Below are positions 1 through 7,665 of a stretch of DNA of 14,658 nucleotides, piece by piece. The notes under the pieces are model-generated. The model saw only the letters and a program-made list of their open reading frames with translations. It was not told where the DNA came from and did no database searches. A program made the position numbers and the translations under genes. This DNA comes from Candidatus Poribacteria bacterium (GTDB lineage: Bacteria; Poribacteria; WGA-4E; WGA-3G), in the NCBI GenBank assembly GCA_028818995.1, contig JAPPMR010000947.1, positions 1 to 14,658 of the forward strand, written 5' to 3'. Numbering within the stretch: position 1 is the stretch's first letter; every line of letters begins with the position of its first letter.

Positions 1-2
1 CA

Positions 3-1145
3 ACTGACCTGACCGTTACGCCCGGTTTAATTGACATGCACGTTCATCTGCGTGAACCCGGATTTGAGCATAAAGAAACAATTGCCACAGGAACAGCAGC
101 CGCAGCAGTAGGTGGGTTTACATCTGTTGTTTGCATGGCAAATACATCTCCGGTAACTGATTCTCCTGACAAGATTAAGCACATTTATGACATCGCAAAT
201 CGGAATTCGGAGCAACAAGCTACTTCTACAGCAAATGTCTTTCCTGTGGGCAGCATTACAAAAGACCTTGCAGGTGAAGAACTAACCGATATACGAGGCA
301 TGTTATCAGCGGGGGCAGTCGGTGTCAGTGATGATGGTGTTACCGTTATGAATTCTGCACTGATGCATGAAGCCCTAATGTTAAGCGCGAAACTCGGTTT
401 TCCGGTGATGGTTCACTGTGAGGAGCACAATCTGAACGCTGGTGCCGTGATGAATCTCGGTGAGACATCAAGAAAACTAAATCTCGTGGGCAGCCCAAAT
501 GCAGCAGAAGATATTATCGTAGCGCGCGACATCATGCTTGCGGAATTGACAGGTGGACACGTGCATATTCTACACGTTAGCACAGCAGGCGCAGTTGATT
601 TAGTACGATGGGGTAAACAACGAGGAGTCAACGTCACGGCGGAAGCATGTCCACATCACTGGATTCTGACTGATGCAGAGGCCGAAAAACAGGGAACGAA
701 TGCCAAAATGCATCCACCCCTGCGAACACAGACGGATATCAACGCTGTTCTTGAAGGTTTACGTGATGGCACAATAGACGCGATTGCTACAGACCACGCG
801 CCACATACACCCGATGAAAAGGCACTCGGTATGAAAGATGCGCCTAACGGAATTATTGGACTTGAAACATGCGTACCGCTTGTACTGACATATTTAGTTG
901 ATGTTGGACATCTAACGCTGAAAGATGCGATTGCAAAGTTGACATGTATTCCAGCAAAAATAGTCGGGATTGACCGCGGGACACTTACTATCGGTGCGGT
1001 GGCAGATGTTACATTAATAGATACACAAAAAATTGCAAAGGTTGACGTAGAAAAATCGCGTTCAAAAAGTCGAAATACACCCTTCGCTGATTGGCAGCTT
1101 AAGGGATGGCCGGCAATGACAATCCGAGAAGGTATTCTGAGCTAA
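3..1145 (+). CDS. pyrC: Dihydroorotase, 5' end cut off by the window edge
   Basis: This enzyme makes dihydroorotate from N-carbamoyl-L-aspartate, the third step of de novo pyrimidine synthesis in the cytoplasm. The reading frame is open from base 3, and the residues before the first ATG (36) read ...TPGLID and lead straight into MHVHLRE. The real start therefore lies upstream; about 45-50 N-terminal residues are missing by comparison with the usual length near 430. Visible family motifs, counted from that Met, are the metal-binding HxH (residues 2 and 4), SDDG (about 98), VHCEEH (about 126), HILHVS (about 177), CPHH (about 206) and ATDHAPH (about 251, catalytic Asp). The HxH...SDDG...TDHAP pattern is that of class I (long-type) dihydroorotases. 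The gene ends 22 nt before carA and is surely cotranscribed with it. The symbol pyrC is used for function; I cannot see whether pyrB or pyrR lies upstream. Confidence 0.96.
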   Translation, partial: TDLTVTPGLIDMHVHLREPGFEHKETIATGTAAAAVGGFTSVVCMANTSPVTDSPDKIKHIYDIANRNSEQQATSTANVFPVGSITKDLAGEELTDIRGMLSAGAVGVSDDGVTVMNSALMHEALMLSAKLGFPVMVHCEEHNLNAGAVMNLGETSRKLNLVGSPNAAEDIIVARDIMLAELTGGHVHILHVSTAGAVDLVRWGKQRGVNVTAEACPHHWILTDAEAEKQGTNAKMHPPLRTQTDINAVLEGLRDGTIDAIATDHAPHTPDEKALGMKDAPNGIIGLETCVPLVLTYLVDVGHLTLKDAIAKLTCIPAKIVGIDRGTLTIGAVADVTLIDTQKIAKVDVEKSRSKSRNTPFADWQLKGWPAMTIREGILS

Positions 1146-1167
1146 ACATTCCGATAAAGAGGAAACT

Positions 1168-2304
1168 ATGAAAGCAATTCTCGCATTAGCAGATGGAACC
1201 GTTTTTGAGGGACAACAGTTTGGCGCGACAGGTGAAACTGTCGGCGAGGTTGTCTTTAATACAAGTATGACGGGATATCAAGAAGTCCTAACCGATCCGT
1301 CCTATAAAGGACAGATCGTTACAATGACTTATCCGTTGATTGGCAATTACGGTTGTAACGAGGTGGATATTGAATCTATCGGTCCACAGGTGGAAGGATT
1401 TGTAGTGCGTGAATACAGCGCATATCATAGCAACTGGCGTTCACAGTGGAGTTTAGACACTTACTTAGCCGAAAACAACATCATCGGAATTCAGAACATT
1501 GATACTCGTGCGCTAACCCGTCGTCTGCGTGTTCACGGTGTAATGAACGGATGTCTTGCTACAGAAGATACAGATGGAGATCTTGATGCAGCAAGCCTTG
1601 TGGAGAAGGCACAAGCATGGCACGGTTTAGTCGGTTGGGATTTGGTGCAACGCGTAACATGTCCAAACCCTTACGCGTGGAATCAACATCCTTCAAGTTC
1701 TAACGGGCTGCAACCAGAGGATTCAACGCCATCAAAAAATGGAAAATTCCGTGTGGTTGCAATGGATTTCGGCATCAAGTATAACATTTTACGCCAACTT
1801 AAAGAGCATGGGTGTGAGGTGCAGGTTGTACCAGCAAAAACAAAGGCAGAAGAAATTCTCGCTGCAGAACCTGATGGTGTATTTCTATCAAATGGCCCCG
1901 GAGACCCAATGCCGCTCGATTATGCGATAAAAACCATACAGGAATTGTTGGGCAAAAAACCTATTTTTGGCATCTGTTTGGGACATCAACTTTTGGGACT
2001 GGCACTCGGTGGAGAAACCTATAAACTAAAGTTTGGGCACCGCGGGGCAAATCAACCTGTAAAACATTTAGAAACCGATCAGGTTGAGATAACTTCCCAA
2101 AATCATGGGTTCTGTGTTGATATCGATTCGCTTCCGAATACCGTTGACATTACCCACATCAACTTGAATGACAATACACTTGAAGGGATACAACATCGGG
2201 AGTATCCCGCTTTTTCTGTACAGTATCATCCAGAAGCATCACCCGGGCCGCACGATGCGAGTTACCTATTTTCACGATTTACGCAAATGATGGAAGACAT
2301 TTAG
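1168..2304 (+). CDS. carA: Carbamoyl-phosphate synthase small (glutaminase) subunit
   Basis: CarA hydrolyses glutamine and passes ammonia to CarB, which builds carbamoyl phosphate for pyrimidines and arginine. The 378-residue length is normal for the family. The N-terminal half carries the CPSase small-chain fold (start ILALADGTVFEG, then NTSMTGYQE and QNIDTRALTR). The C-terminal half is a class I glutamine amidotransferase with SNGPGDP, the nucleophile Cys270 in GICLGHQ, and the His354/Glu356 pair in HPEASPGP, so the triad is complete. GAGG sits 5 nt before the ATG. The gene ends in TAG, which shows that TAG acts as a stop in this genome and bears on the amber codon in carB. A 52-nt spacer separates it from carB. 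Confidence 0.97.
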   Translation: MKAILALADGTVFEGQQFGATGETVGEVVFNTSMTGYQEVLTDPSYKGQIVTMTYPLIGNYGCNEVDIESIGPQVEGFVVREYSAYHSNWRSQWSLDTYLAENNIIGIQNIDTRALTRRLRVHGVMNGCLATEDTDGDLDAASLVEKAQAWHGLVGWDLVQRVTCPNPYAWNQHPSSSNGLQPEDSTPSKNGKFRVVAMDFGIKYNILRQLKEHGCEVQVVPAKTKAEEILAAEPDGVFLSNGPGDPMPLDYAIKTIQELLGKKPIFGICLGHQLLGLALGGETYKLKFGHRGANQPVKHLETDQVEITSQNHGFCVDIDSLPNTVDITHINLNDNTLEGIQHREYPAFSVQYHPEASPGPHDASYLFSRFTQMMEDI

Positions 2305-2334
2305 AAATATATTTTAACCCTTTTTCTGAAAACT

Positions 2335-2352
2335 GATAACTAATAACTAATA
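2335..2352. repeat. Short 7-bp tandem repeat in the carA-carB spacer
   Basis: About two and a half copies of a 7-bp unit (RATAACT, then AATAACT, then AATA) lie just before the carB start. The run places stop codons in all three forward frames (TGA 2334, TAA 2337, 2341, 2344 and 2348, TAG 2351). No good Shine-Dalgarno sequence is seen between it and the ATG at 2357. Function unknown. Confidence 0.5.
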
Positions 2353-2356
2353 GAAA

Positions 2357-5300
2357 ATGCCTAAGCGAACAGATATAAAAAAAATATTAATCATTGGCTC
2401 CGGCGCGATTATCATCGGGCAAGCGTGCGAATTCGATTACTCCGGAACACAAGCTTGCAAAGCTCTCAAAGAATAGGGCTATCAGATTGTTCTGGTCAAT
2501 AGCAATCCTGCAACAATTATGACCGATCCGGATTTCGCTGACCGCACCTATGTTGAACCAATTACACCAGACACAGTCGAACTTGTAATAGAAAAAGAGC
2601 GACCAGACGCGCTGTTACCGACGTTAGGTGGACAAACAGCATTGAACGTCTCCGTGGCACTTGCTGAATCAGGTGTGTTGGACAAATACGATGTGGAACT
2701 GATTGGCGCAAAACTACCAGCAATTCAGAAAGCGGAAGACCGAGCACTGTTCAAACAGGCGATGGAAAAAATCAGTTTAGCTGTTCCTAAGAGCGGTATA
2801 GCACACACAACGCAAGAAGCAATAGCACTTGTTGACGAGATCGGTTTTCCCGCAATTATCCGTCCCGCATTTACACTTGGTGGCACAGGTGGTGGCATCG
2901 CTTACAACATTGAAGAATACCAAAAAATGGTTGCCACGGGTCTTGCCTTAAGTCCAATCAATGAATTGCTCATTGAAGAATCTATCATTGGATGGAAAGA
3001 ATTTGAATTAGAGGTAATGCGTGATGGAGCGGACAACGTTGTTATCATCTGTTCCATTGAAAATGTTGATCCAATGGGTGTTCATACTGGAGATAGTATT
3101 ACCGTCGCTCCTATCCAAACGTTAACCGATAAAGAGTATCAGGAGATGCGGGATTCAGCGATTAAAATCATCAGAGAAATCGGCGTTGATACTGGTGGCT
3201 CCAATATCCAATTCGCTGTTGATCCGAAAACTGGTAAACAAGTCGTCATTGAAATGAACCCACGTGTCTCCCGAAGTTCAGCACTTGCATCTAAAGCAAC
3301 AGGTTTCCCAATTGCCAAAATTGCAGCGAAGTTAGCTGTCGGGTATAATCTTGACGAAATTCCGAACGACATTACCGCAGAAACACCTGCTTGCTTTGAG
3401 CCAACCATTGACTACGTTGTGGTCAAAATCCCAAGATGGGCATTTGAAAAGTTTCAAGGCACTGATGAAACATTGACAACGCAGATGAAATCTGTTGGTG
3501 AAGCAATGTCCATAGGTGGAACGTTTAAGGAAGCACTTCAGAAAGGTTTGCGGTCTTTAGAGACCGGTTGGTCCGGATTTGACAATCATCCGCTTGAAGA
3601 ACTACCGCTCTCAGAACTTTCCAGTAAATTAACAATCCCCAATGTTGAACGCATTTTTTACATCAAATCTGCTCTCAAACGTGGGATGAACATCGATGAC
3701 ATCTATGCCTATACACATATTGATCCGTTTTTCCTCTATAATCTTCAAGAAATCGTAGACTTTGAAAAAACCCTTGGCACGCCACACACTCAACTATTTA
3801 TAGAAAATGGAAAGCCAGACTCAGAAGTAACAACTCTTTTACGACAGGCAAAACAGTTTGGGTTTTCAGACCGGCAACTCGCTGAAATCTACGATATATC
3901 AGAAGCCCAAGTACGGGAAACACGAAAAACACTCGGCATTGAAGCTACATTTAAAACCGTTGATACTTGTGCGGCAGAATTTGAGGCAGAAACGCCTTAC
4001 TACTATTCGACCTGCTCAAGTGAAGATGAGGTGCGTCCTACAGATAAACAGAAAATTATGATATTAGGCGGTGGGCCTAATCGCATCGGACAAGGAATCG
4101 AATTTGACTACTGTTGTGTGCATGCCGCAATGGCACTTAAAACCGATGGTTACGAAACCATCATGGTGAACAGCAATCCCGAAACAGTTAGCACAGACTA
4201 CGACACCTCTGACCGCCTCTATTTTGAACCTTTGACATGCGAAGATGTCTTGAATATATACGATAAAGAGAAGCCTATTGGAGTTATTGTTCAATTCGGT
4301 GGGCAAACGCCTCTCAATCTCGCAATGGCACTTAAAGATGCGGGAGTCCCTATCATCGGTACAAGTCCTGAGGACATCGCTCGTTCTGAAAACCGTCAAC
4401 TTTTCAAAGAGGTGTTAGACGAAATCGGACTGATGCAACCGCCAAACGGAACAGCAACTTCAAGTGAAGAAGCAGCACCCATCGCTGCATCACTCGGATA
4501 TCCAGTAATTGTTCGTCCCTCTTTTGTGCTTGGCGGACGTGCTATGCAGATTGTTTACGATGAAAAACTTCTGCAGGAATATATGGACTCTGCTGTGCAA
4601 GCCTCACCTGAGCATCCGGTACTCATTGATAAATACCTTGAGGAAGCAATAGAAGTGGATGTAGATGCAATTTCCGATGGACACTTAACCGTCATCGGTG
4701 GTATCATGGAGCATATTGAAGAGGCAGGAGTTCATTCAGGAGATAGTGACTGCGTGCTTCCTCCTTATACATTGGTTGACGAACAAATTGATCAACTCAA
4801 AGAGTACACTTACGCGCTTGCGAAGGCACTAAATGTACGTGGATTGATGAACGTGCAGTATGCGATTAAGAATGATGAAATTTTTGTACTTGAGGTAAAT
4901 CCGCGTGCTTCGCGAACAGTTCCATTTGTCAGTAAAGCTATTGGTGTGCCTTTGGCAAAACTGGCGGCGCGTGTGATGGCAGGAAAAACGCTTGATGAAC
5001 TTCGATTTACGAACGAAATTGAACCTCCCTATTTTAGTGTGAAGGCACCTGTGTTTCCTTTCAATAGATTTCCCGGGGCAAACTCACGATTGGGACCTGA
5101 AATGAAATCAACAGGGGAAGTGATGGGAATTGATGACGATGTCTCCCGTGCTTTTGCGAAGGCACAAAAAGCGTGCGGCTACACATTACCTCTAAAAGGC
5201 AATGCGTTTATCAGTGTAAGGAACAAAGATAAGCGATCTGTTATCTTTATAGCGAAAAAACTAACAGATATGGGGTTTGAACTCATCGCTACACACGGCA

Positions 5301-5590
5301 CAGCGAAGGTGTTGCTCCGCAATGGCATGGATGTTCAACTTGTCTATAGCATCGGCAAAGGTAGACCGACAATTCATGACTATATAAAAAACCATGCAGT
5401 TGACTTAATAATCAATACGCCAACAGGTGATTTACACCGAACTAATGAACTACTTATTCGTCAGATGGCGATAGAGAACGATATCCCGATCTTTTCCACT
5501 ATTCCAGGTGCAGCTGCCGCTGTTAACGCAATTGACGCGCTACAAAGCGGAGAAATTTCAGTCACACCACTTCAAGATTATCACAAGTAA
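2357..5590 (+). CDS. carB: Carbamoyl-phosphate synthase large subunit, interrupted by an in-frame amber codon
   Basis: CarB is the synthetase partner of CarA. It makes carbamoyl phosphate from bicarbonate, ammonia and two ATP. Read from the ATG at 2357 it has 1077 codons, close to the usual 1073. The first 39 codons (MPKRTDIKK, then [17 protein letters not shown]) are a perfect family N-terminus. Codon 40 is TAG, where relatives have Glu or Lys, and the frame then continues with [18 protein letters not shown]. Two ATP-grasp halves follow (about 1-400 and 555-935), with [12 protein letters not shown] and [11 protein letters not shown]. The C-terminal MGS-type allosteric domain (about 936-1077) keeps ATHGTAK, the GKGRP lysine and INTPTG, which suggests UMP/IMP control. 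An internal restart at Met55 (2519) has no Shine-Dalgarno and would lack the first nucleotide-fold strand. The gene is either freshly broken, suppressed, or misread at one base. Confidence 0.93.
2474..2476 (+). other. Premature amber codon inside carB
   Basis: TAG lies in frame at codon 40 of carB, between KALKE and GYQIVL. A single G-to-T change from GAG (Glu), which is common here in the family, would create it. No other frame disruption occurs in the following 1037 codons. Genes nearby end in TAG (carA and the 5600-6409 gene), so general recoding of TAG is unlikely. Confidence 0.9.
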
Positions 5591-5599
5591 GGTGAAAAC

Positions 5600-6409
5600 A
5601 TGGCAAACGATACTGTTCAAAGAAATACCCGATGGGTTCAAGCCCTTGATAGGATTCTGCAAGTAATTAATCTTGACGAAGATCATCCTGTCAGAATCTT
5701 GACAATTGAAGATGGTAGAGAAGTGGTTGTCGTACAACCGAATGCCTTCACAGTCTCGCGTATCTATGCTACCGGACGCCCTGATGGTGCGCGTCCTCAC
5801 GGAATGAATTCATACTACGATATGTTTCGTGGGAAGTTGGAAAAGTATGAAGAAGAAAATGGAACCCGAGAAGGTTTTGAATTAACAGAGGAGGAATGGG
5901 AAACATTGTTTGAAGAATCTTTCCATCGGTATACCCGATACTTACTGTTTGCTGGCATCAAACGGTGGGAAGATGTGCAACGTGATACTGACGCAAATCT
6001 ATTCGTGACTAATTTGGCGCGAGAATTCGCGTCCTCAGAAATTGCTTGGCGAAGTTATCAGTATAAAGGATATATGATCATGATGAATAGCATCGCCAAA
6101 GCAGAATTGAGCCTGCAAGAGGATGATCCTGACACTGCTTTACAGCAAATTGACGCTGGAATTCAACAGATTGGTGAGTTTTGTGGTGAATGTTTACGCG
6201 AGGAACACGGGGAGGCAGAAAATATTACACGCGAACGTTACCTTAGTAATCTCATTGAATTCCGATCTGATTTAGAGGCACTCGGAACAGAGGATAGCGA
6301 AGAGAACGAGAGTGATGATACAGATGAAGAACAGGGTGACGTAGATCTCTTGACTGAATTAGAACAGTTATTAAATGAAGTAGATTCACCGGACCTTGAA
6401 AGAGAGTAG
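5600..6409 (+). CDS. Unrecognised acidic cytoplasmic protein, last gene of the pyr/car operon
   Basis: I do not recognise this 269-residue protein. No signal peptide or membrane segment is seen. An N-terminal region (1-75) has short alternating hydrophobic strands (RILTIEDG, EVVVVQP) and ends in RPDGARPHG. A largely helical middle (76-215) is rich in aromatic and charged residues (YYDMFRGKLEKYEEE, RYTRYLLFAGIKRWEDV). One stretch near 178-192 (DPDTALQQIDAGIQQI) looks like a single TPR-type or helical-hairpin unit. The C-terminal tail (about 230-269) is strongly acidic and probably disordered. GGTG lies 5 nt before the ATG and only 9 nt separate it from the carB stop, so it is almost certainly cotranscribed with carB. 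Nothing in the protein itself points to nucleotide metabolism, so the link is by position only. Confidence 0.85.
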   Translation: MANDTVQRNTRWVQALDRILQVINLDEDHPVRILTIEDGREVVVVQPNAFTVSRIYATGRPDGARPHGMNSYYDMFRGKLEKYEEENGTREGFELTEEEWETLFEESFHRYTRYLLFAGIKRWEDVQRDTDANLFVTNLAREFASSEIAWRSYQYKGYMIMMNSIAKAELSLQEDDPDTALQQIDAGIQQIGEFCGECLREEHGEAENITRERYLSNLIEFRSDLEALGTEDSEENESDDTDEEQGDVDLLTELEQLLNEVDSPDLERE

Positions 6410-6411
6410 TT

Positions 6412-6459
6412 GGGACAATATATCACTTGTTTCCATAAACAACCATAAATACTTGTCCC
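6412..6459. terminator. Nested inverted repeat between convergent genes, possible weak bidirectional terminator
   Basis: GGGACAA (6412-6418) is matched by TTGTCCC (6453-6459). Inside the loop a second perfect hairpin, TTGTTT-CCAT-AAACAA (6427-6442), is present. The pair sits 3 bp after the stop of the acidic-protein gene and 63 bp beyond the stop of the convergent membrane-protein gene. There is no clear U-run on either strand, so its role as an intrinsic terminator is uncertain. Confidence 0.35.
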
Positions 6460-6522
6460 GTCTACTTCTACTTTCAAAACCAGAAACTGCAGTCCTGCAA
6501 GTGCTGTTCTAACTAACAACGA

Positions 6523-7143
6523 TTATTCTTCCCATTCTTCATCAATTGTCTCACGACTTGCCTGCATAAGGACACCACCAAGAAATATAAAGGCAATACC
6601 TCTTACCAAAATATGCCAATAGAAATCTACCCATGATGTGAAGGTAACCGCAAAAACGATTGCAGAAAATATCAGTAAGTAGGCAGAAACAGAATTTCCC
6701 CACGAACGCAGAGATACGCCATAGCAGAGGGCGGATACAGAAAATAAAAATGCACTAATGAGTGTAAGTGCCTTTCCCCATTCCTGCCATACTATATTAA
6801 ACGTATTTCCAAAATCTTCTGTTGCTGTTGTTTGTATTAATTGATTGACAGTCTTCAACGGTGAAGTTTGGGAACAGTGTGCTATCAATTCTAATACGAT
6901 CCAAAGTGTCGCGAACCCTACCCCTAAAAGAGTGCTTGTTTGTGCATCTTTTATGAGTAGAACAGTCGTAGCAACGATTGTTGGCACGACCAAAATAAGC
7001 GTTACCACACTGATCCCATGCATAGCATCATGAGTTGACTCAGGTTGAAAACCGAACCAATAACTTAAAAATATCATAGATAGTCCACTGAGAACAGATG
7101 TTACGCCGCCGAGAAAACACAAATTTTTTGAATCATCATTCAT
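6523..7143 (-). CDS. Unrecognised six-helix integral membrane protein
   Basis: This 206-residue protein has about six predicted membrane helices, at roughly residues 10-32, 43-64, 70-90, 118-141, 148-168 and 172-195. The termini are charged (MNDDSK at the start, EEWEE at the end). The third loop (about 90-120, polar, with a Cys-Ser-Gln cluster) is the only sizeable soluble part. There is no signal peptide and no catalytic motif that I recognise. The ATG at 7143 has a good Shine-Dalgarno (AAAGGGG) 8 nt upstream. The gene is convergent with the acidic-protein gene and divergent from the NtrC-type regulator, with which it shares a 522-bp control region. That layout makes it a candidate target of the regulator or of whatever binds the repeats there. 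Function is unknown. Confidence 0.8.
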   Translation of the reverse strand: MNDDSKNLCFLGGVTSVLSGLSMIFLSYWFGFQPESTHDAMHGISVVTLILVVPTIVATTVLLIKDAQTSTLLGVGFATLWIVLELIAHCSQTSPLKTVNQLIQTTATEDFGNTFNIVWQEWGKALTLISAFLFSVSALCYGVSLRSWGNSVSAYLLIFSAIVFAVTFTSWVDFYWHILVRGIAFIFLGGVLMQASRETIDEEWEE

Positions 7144-7186
7144 TTACATAACCCCTTTATATACCCTATATGTAAAGTGGCAAAAA

Positions 7187-7210
7187 TCTTAGGTATTCAG
7201 ATACCTAAGA
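7187..7210. promoter_or_regulatory. Perfect 10-bp inverted repeat, copies 1 and 2 of the TCTTAGGTAT motif
   Basis: TCTTAGGTAT (7187-7196) and its exact complement ATACCTAAGA (7201-7210) are separated by TCAG. The pair lies 44-67 bp upstream of the start codon of the membrane-protein gene on the minus strand, a fitting place for an operator. It has no U-run and is AT-rich, so a terminator role is unlikely. The same 10-mer recurs at 7345-7354 and 7568-7577. Confidence 0.6.
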
Positions 7211-7223
7211 GATTGAAGAATTC

Positions 7224-7287
7224 AATTGTCTCGAAATTTCTACTGAGCATAAATTCTGATTATGCTATAAAATATATCGCGACAATT
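7224..7287. repeat. 64-bp imperfect palindrome
   Basis: The outer arms AATTGTCTCG (7224-7233) and CGCGACAATT (7278-7287) match at 9 of 10 positions. The inner arms AGCATAA (7246-7252) and TTATGCT (7260-7266) match perfectly around a 7-nt loop. The outer and inner arms share nearly the same centre (about 7256), so this is one long, partly decayed palindrome rather than two chance hairpins. It could be a decayed mobile repeat or a structured untranslated RNA. I see no coding capacity. Confidence 0.5.
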
Positions 7288-7344
7288 AGAAGTGTAAATA
7301 CAAAATAATGTATAAGTATAAGTGAAAATATAATAGCAATAAGT

Positions 7345-7354
7345 ATACCTAAGA
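7345..7354 (-). promoter_or_regulatory. Third copy of the TCTTAGGTAT motif
   Basis: ATACCTAAGA on the plus strand is an exact copy of the motif in minus orientation. Together with 7201-7212 it shares a longer 12-mer, ATACCTAAGAGA. It lies between the 64-bp palindrome and the REPIN-like element, in otherwise AT-rich DNA. Confidence 0.5.
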
Positions 7355-7405
7355 GAGACTTCTAAGTCAATTAAAACTCTCAAAAAACTATAATTCATGA
7401 AAAAA

Positions 7406-7461
7406 GGTAGGAGCGATCTCCGAATCGCGACAGTAATCGGGAATCGGAGTTCCCTCCTACC
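7406..7461. repeat. REPIN-like element: two inverted REP hairpins with compensatory stem changes
   Basis: Two 25-nt units face each other around the 6-nt centre CAGTAA (7431-7436). Unit 1 (plus, 7406-7430) reads GGTAGGAG-CGAT-CTCCGA-ATCG-CGA. Unit 2 (minus, 7461-7437) reads GGTAGGAG-GGAA-CTCCGA-TTCC-CGA. Each begins with a GTAG-type head and folds into its own small hairpin with the same CTCCGA loop. The stem bases that differ do so on both sides, so pairing is kept (CGAT/ATCG versus GGAA/TTCC). The two units also pair with each other across the whole element. This is the architecture known for REP doublets (REPINs), which are usually mobilised in trans by a RAYT transposase. No such gene is in the window. 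A terminator is less likely, since no U-run follows. Confidence 0.7.
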
Positions 7462-7550
7462 TTATCTGAACAACCTGATACATATTGATGCGTCCAGCAA
7501 AACGAACAACCAGAAACCAAAACTTTACACACCCAATACAACATTCTTGG

Positions 7551-7580
7551 TTGACGAAGAATAGGAATCTTAGGTATAAT
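7551..7580 (+). promoter_or_regulatory. Sigma70-type promoter of the NtrC-type regulator, overlapped by the fourth TCTTAGGTAT copy
   Basis: TTGACG (7551-7556) and a perfect TATAAT (7575-7580) are 18 bp apart. Transcription would start near 7587 and give a leader of about 78 nt before the regulator. The fourth motif copy (7568-7577) covers the end of the spacer and the first half of the -10 box, so a protein bound there would block polymerase. Autoregulation is an inference. Confidence 0.7.
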
Positions 7581-7665
7581 TTATATAAAATGGATGTCAA
7601 CAAATAGACATTTCTGGTAGACACATTTATTCTACCGGTTTTACAATATTCTAAAAAGAGACAAA

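Noticed and set aside
2474..2476. TAG reassigned to an amino acid in this genome
   Set aside because: carA and the 5600-6409 gene end in TAG at the expected family or natural ends, so TAG acts as a stop here.
4064..4399. Long minus-strand open frames opposite carB and others opposite the regulator
   Set aside because: They overlap strongly conserved genes, have no ribosome-binding sites and encode no recognisable protein; they are shadows of the real frames.
2519..5590. carB taken as a normal gene starting at Met55 (2519)
   Set aside because: The upstream 39 codons are clear CarB N-terminus in the same frame, and no Shine-Dalgarno precedes 2519. The gene is better described as running from 2357 with one amber codon.
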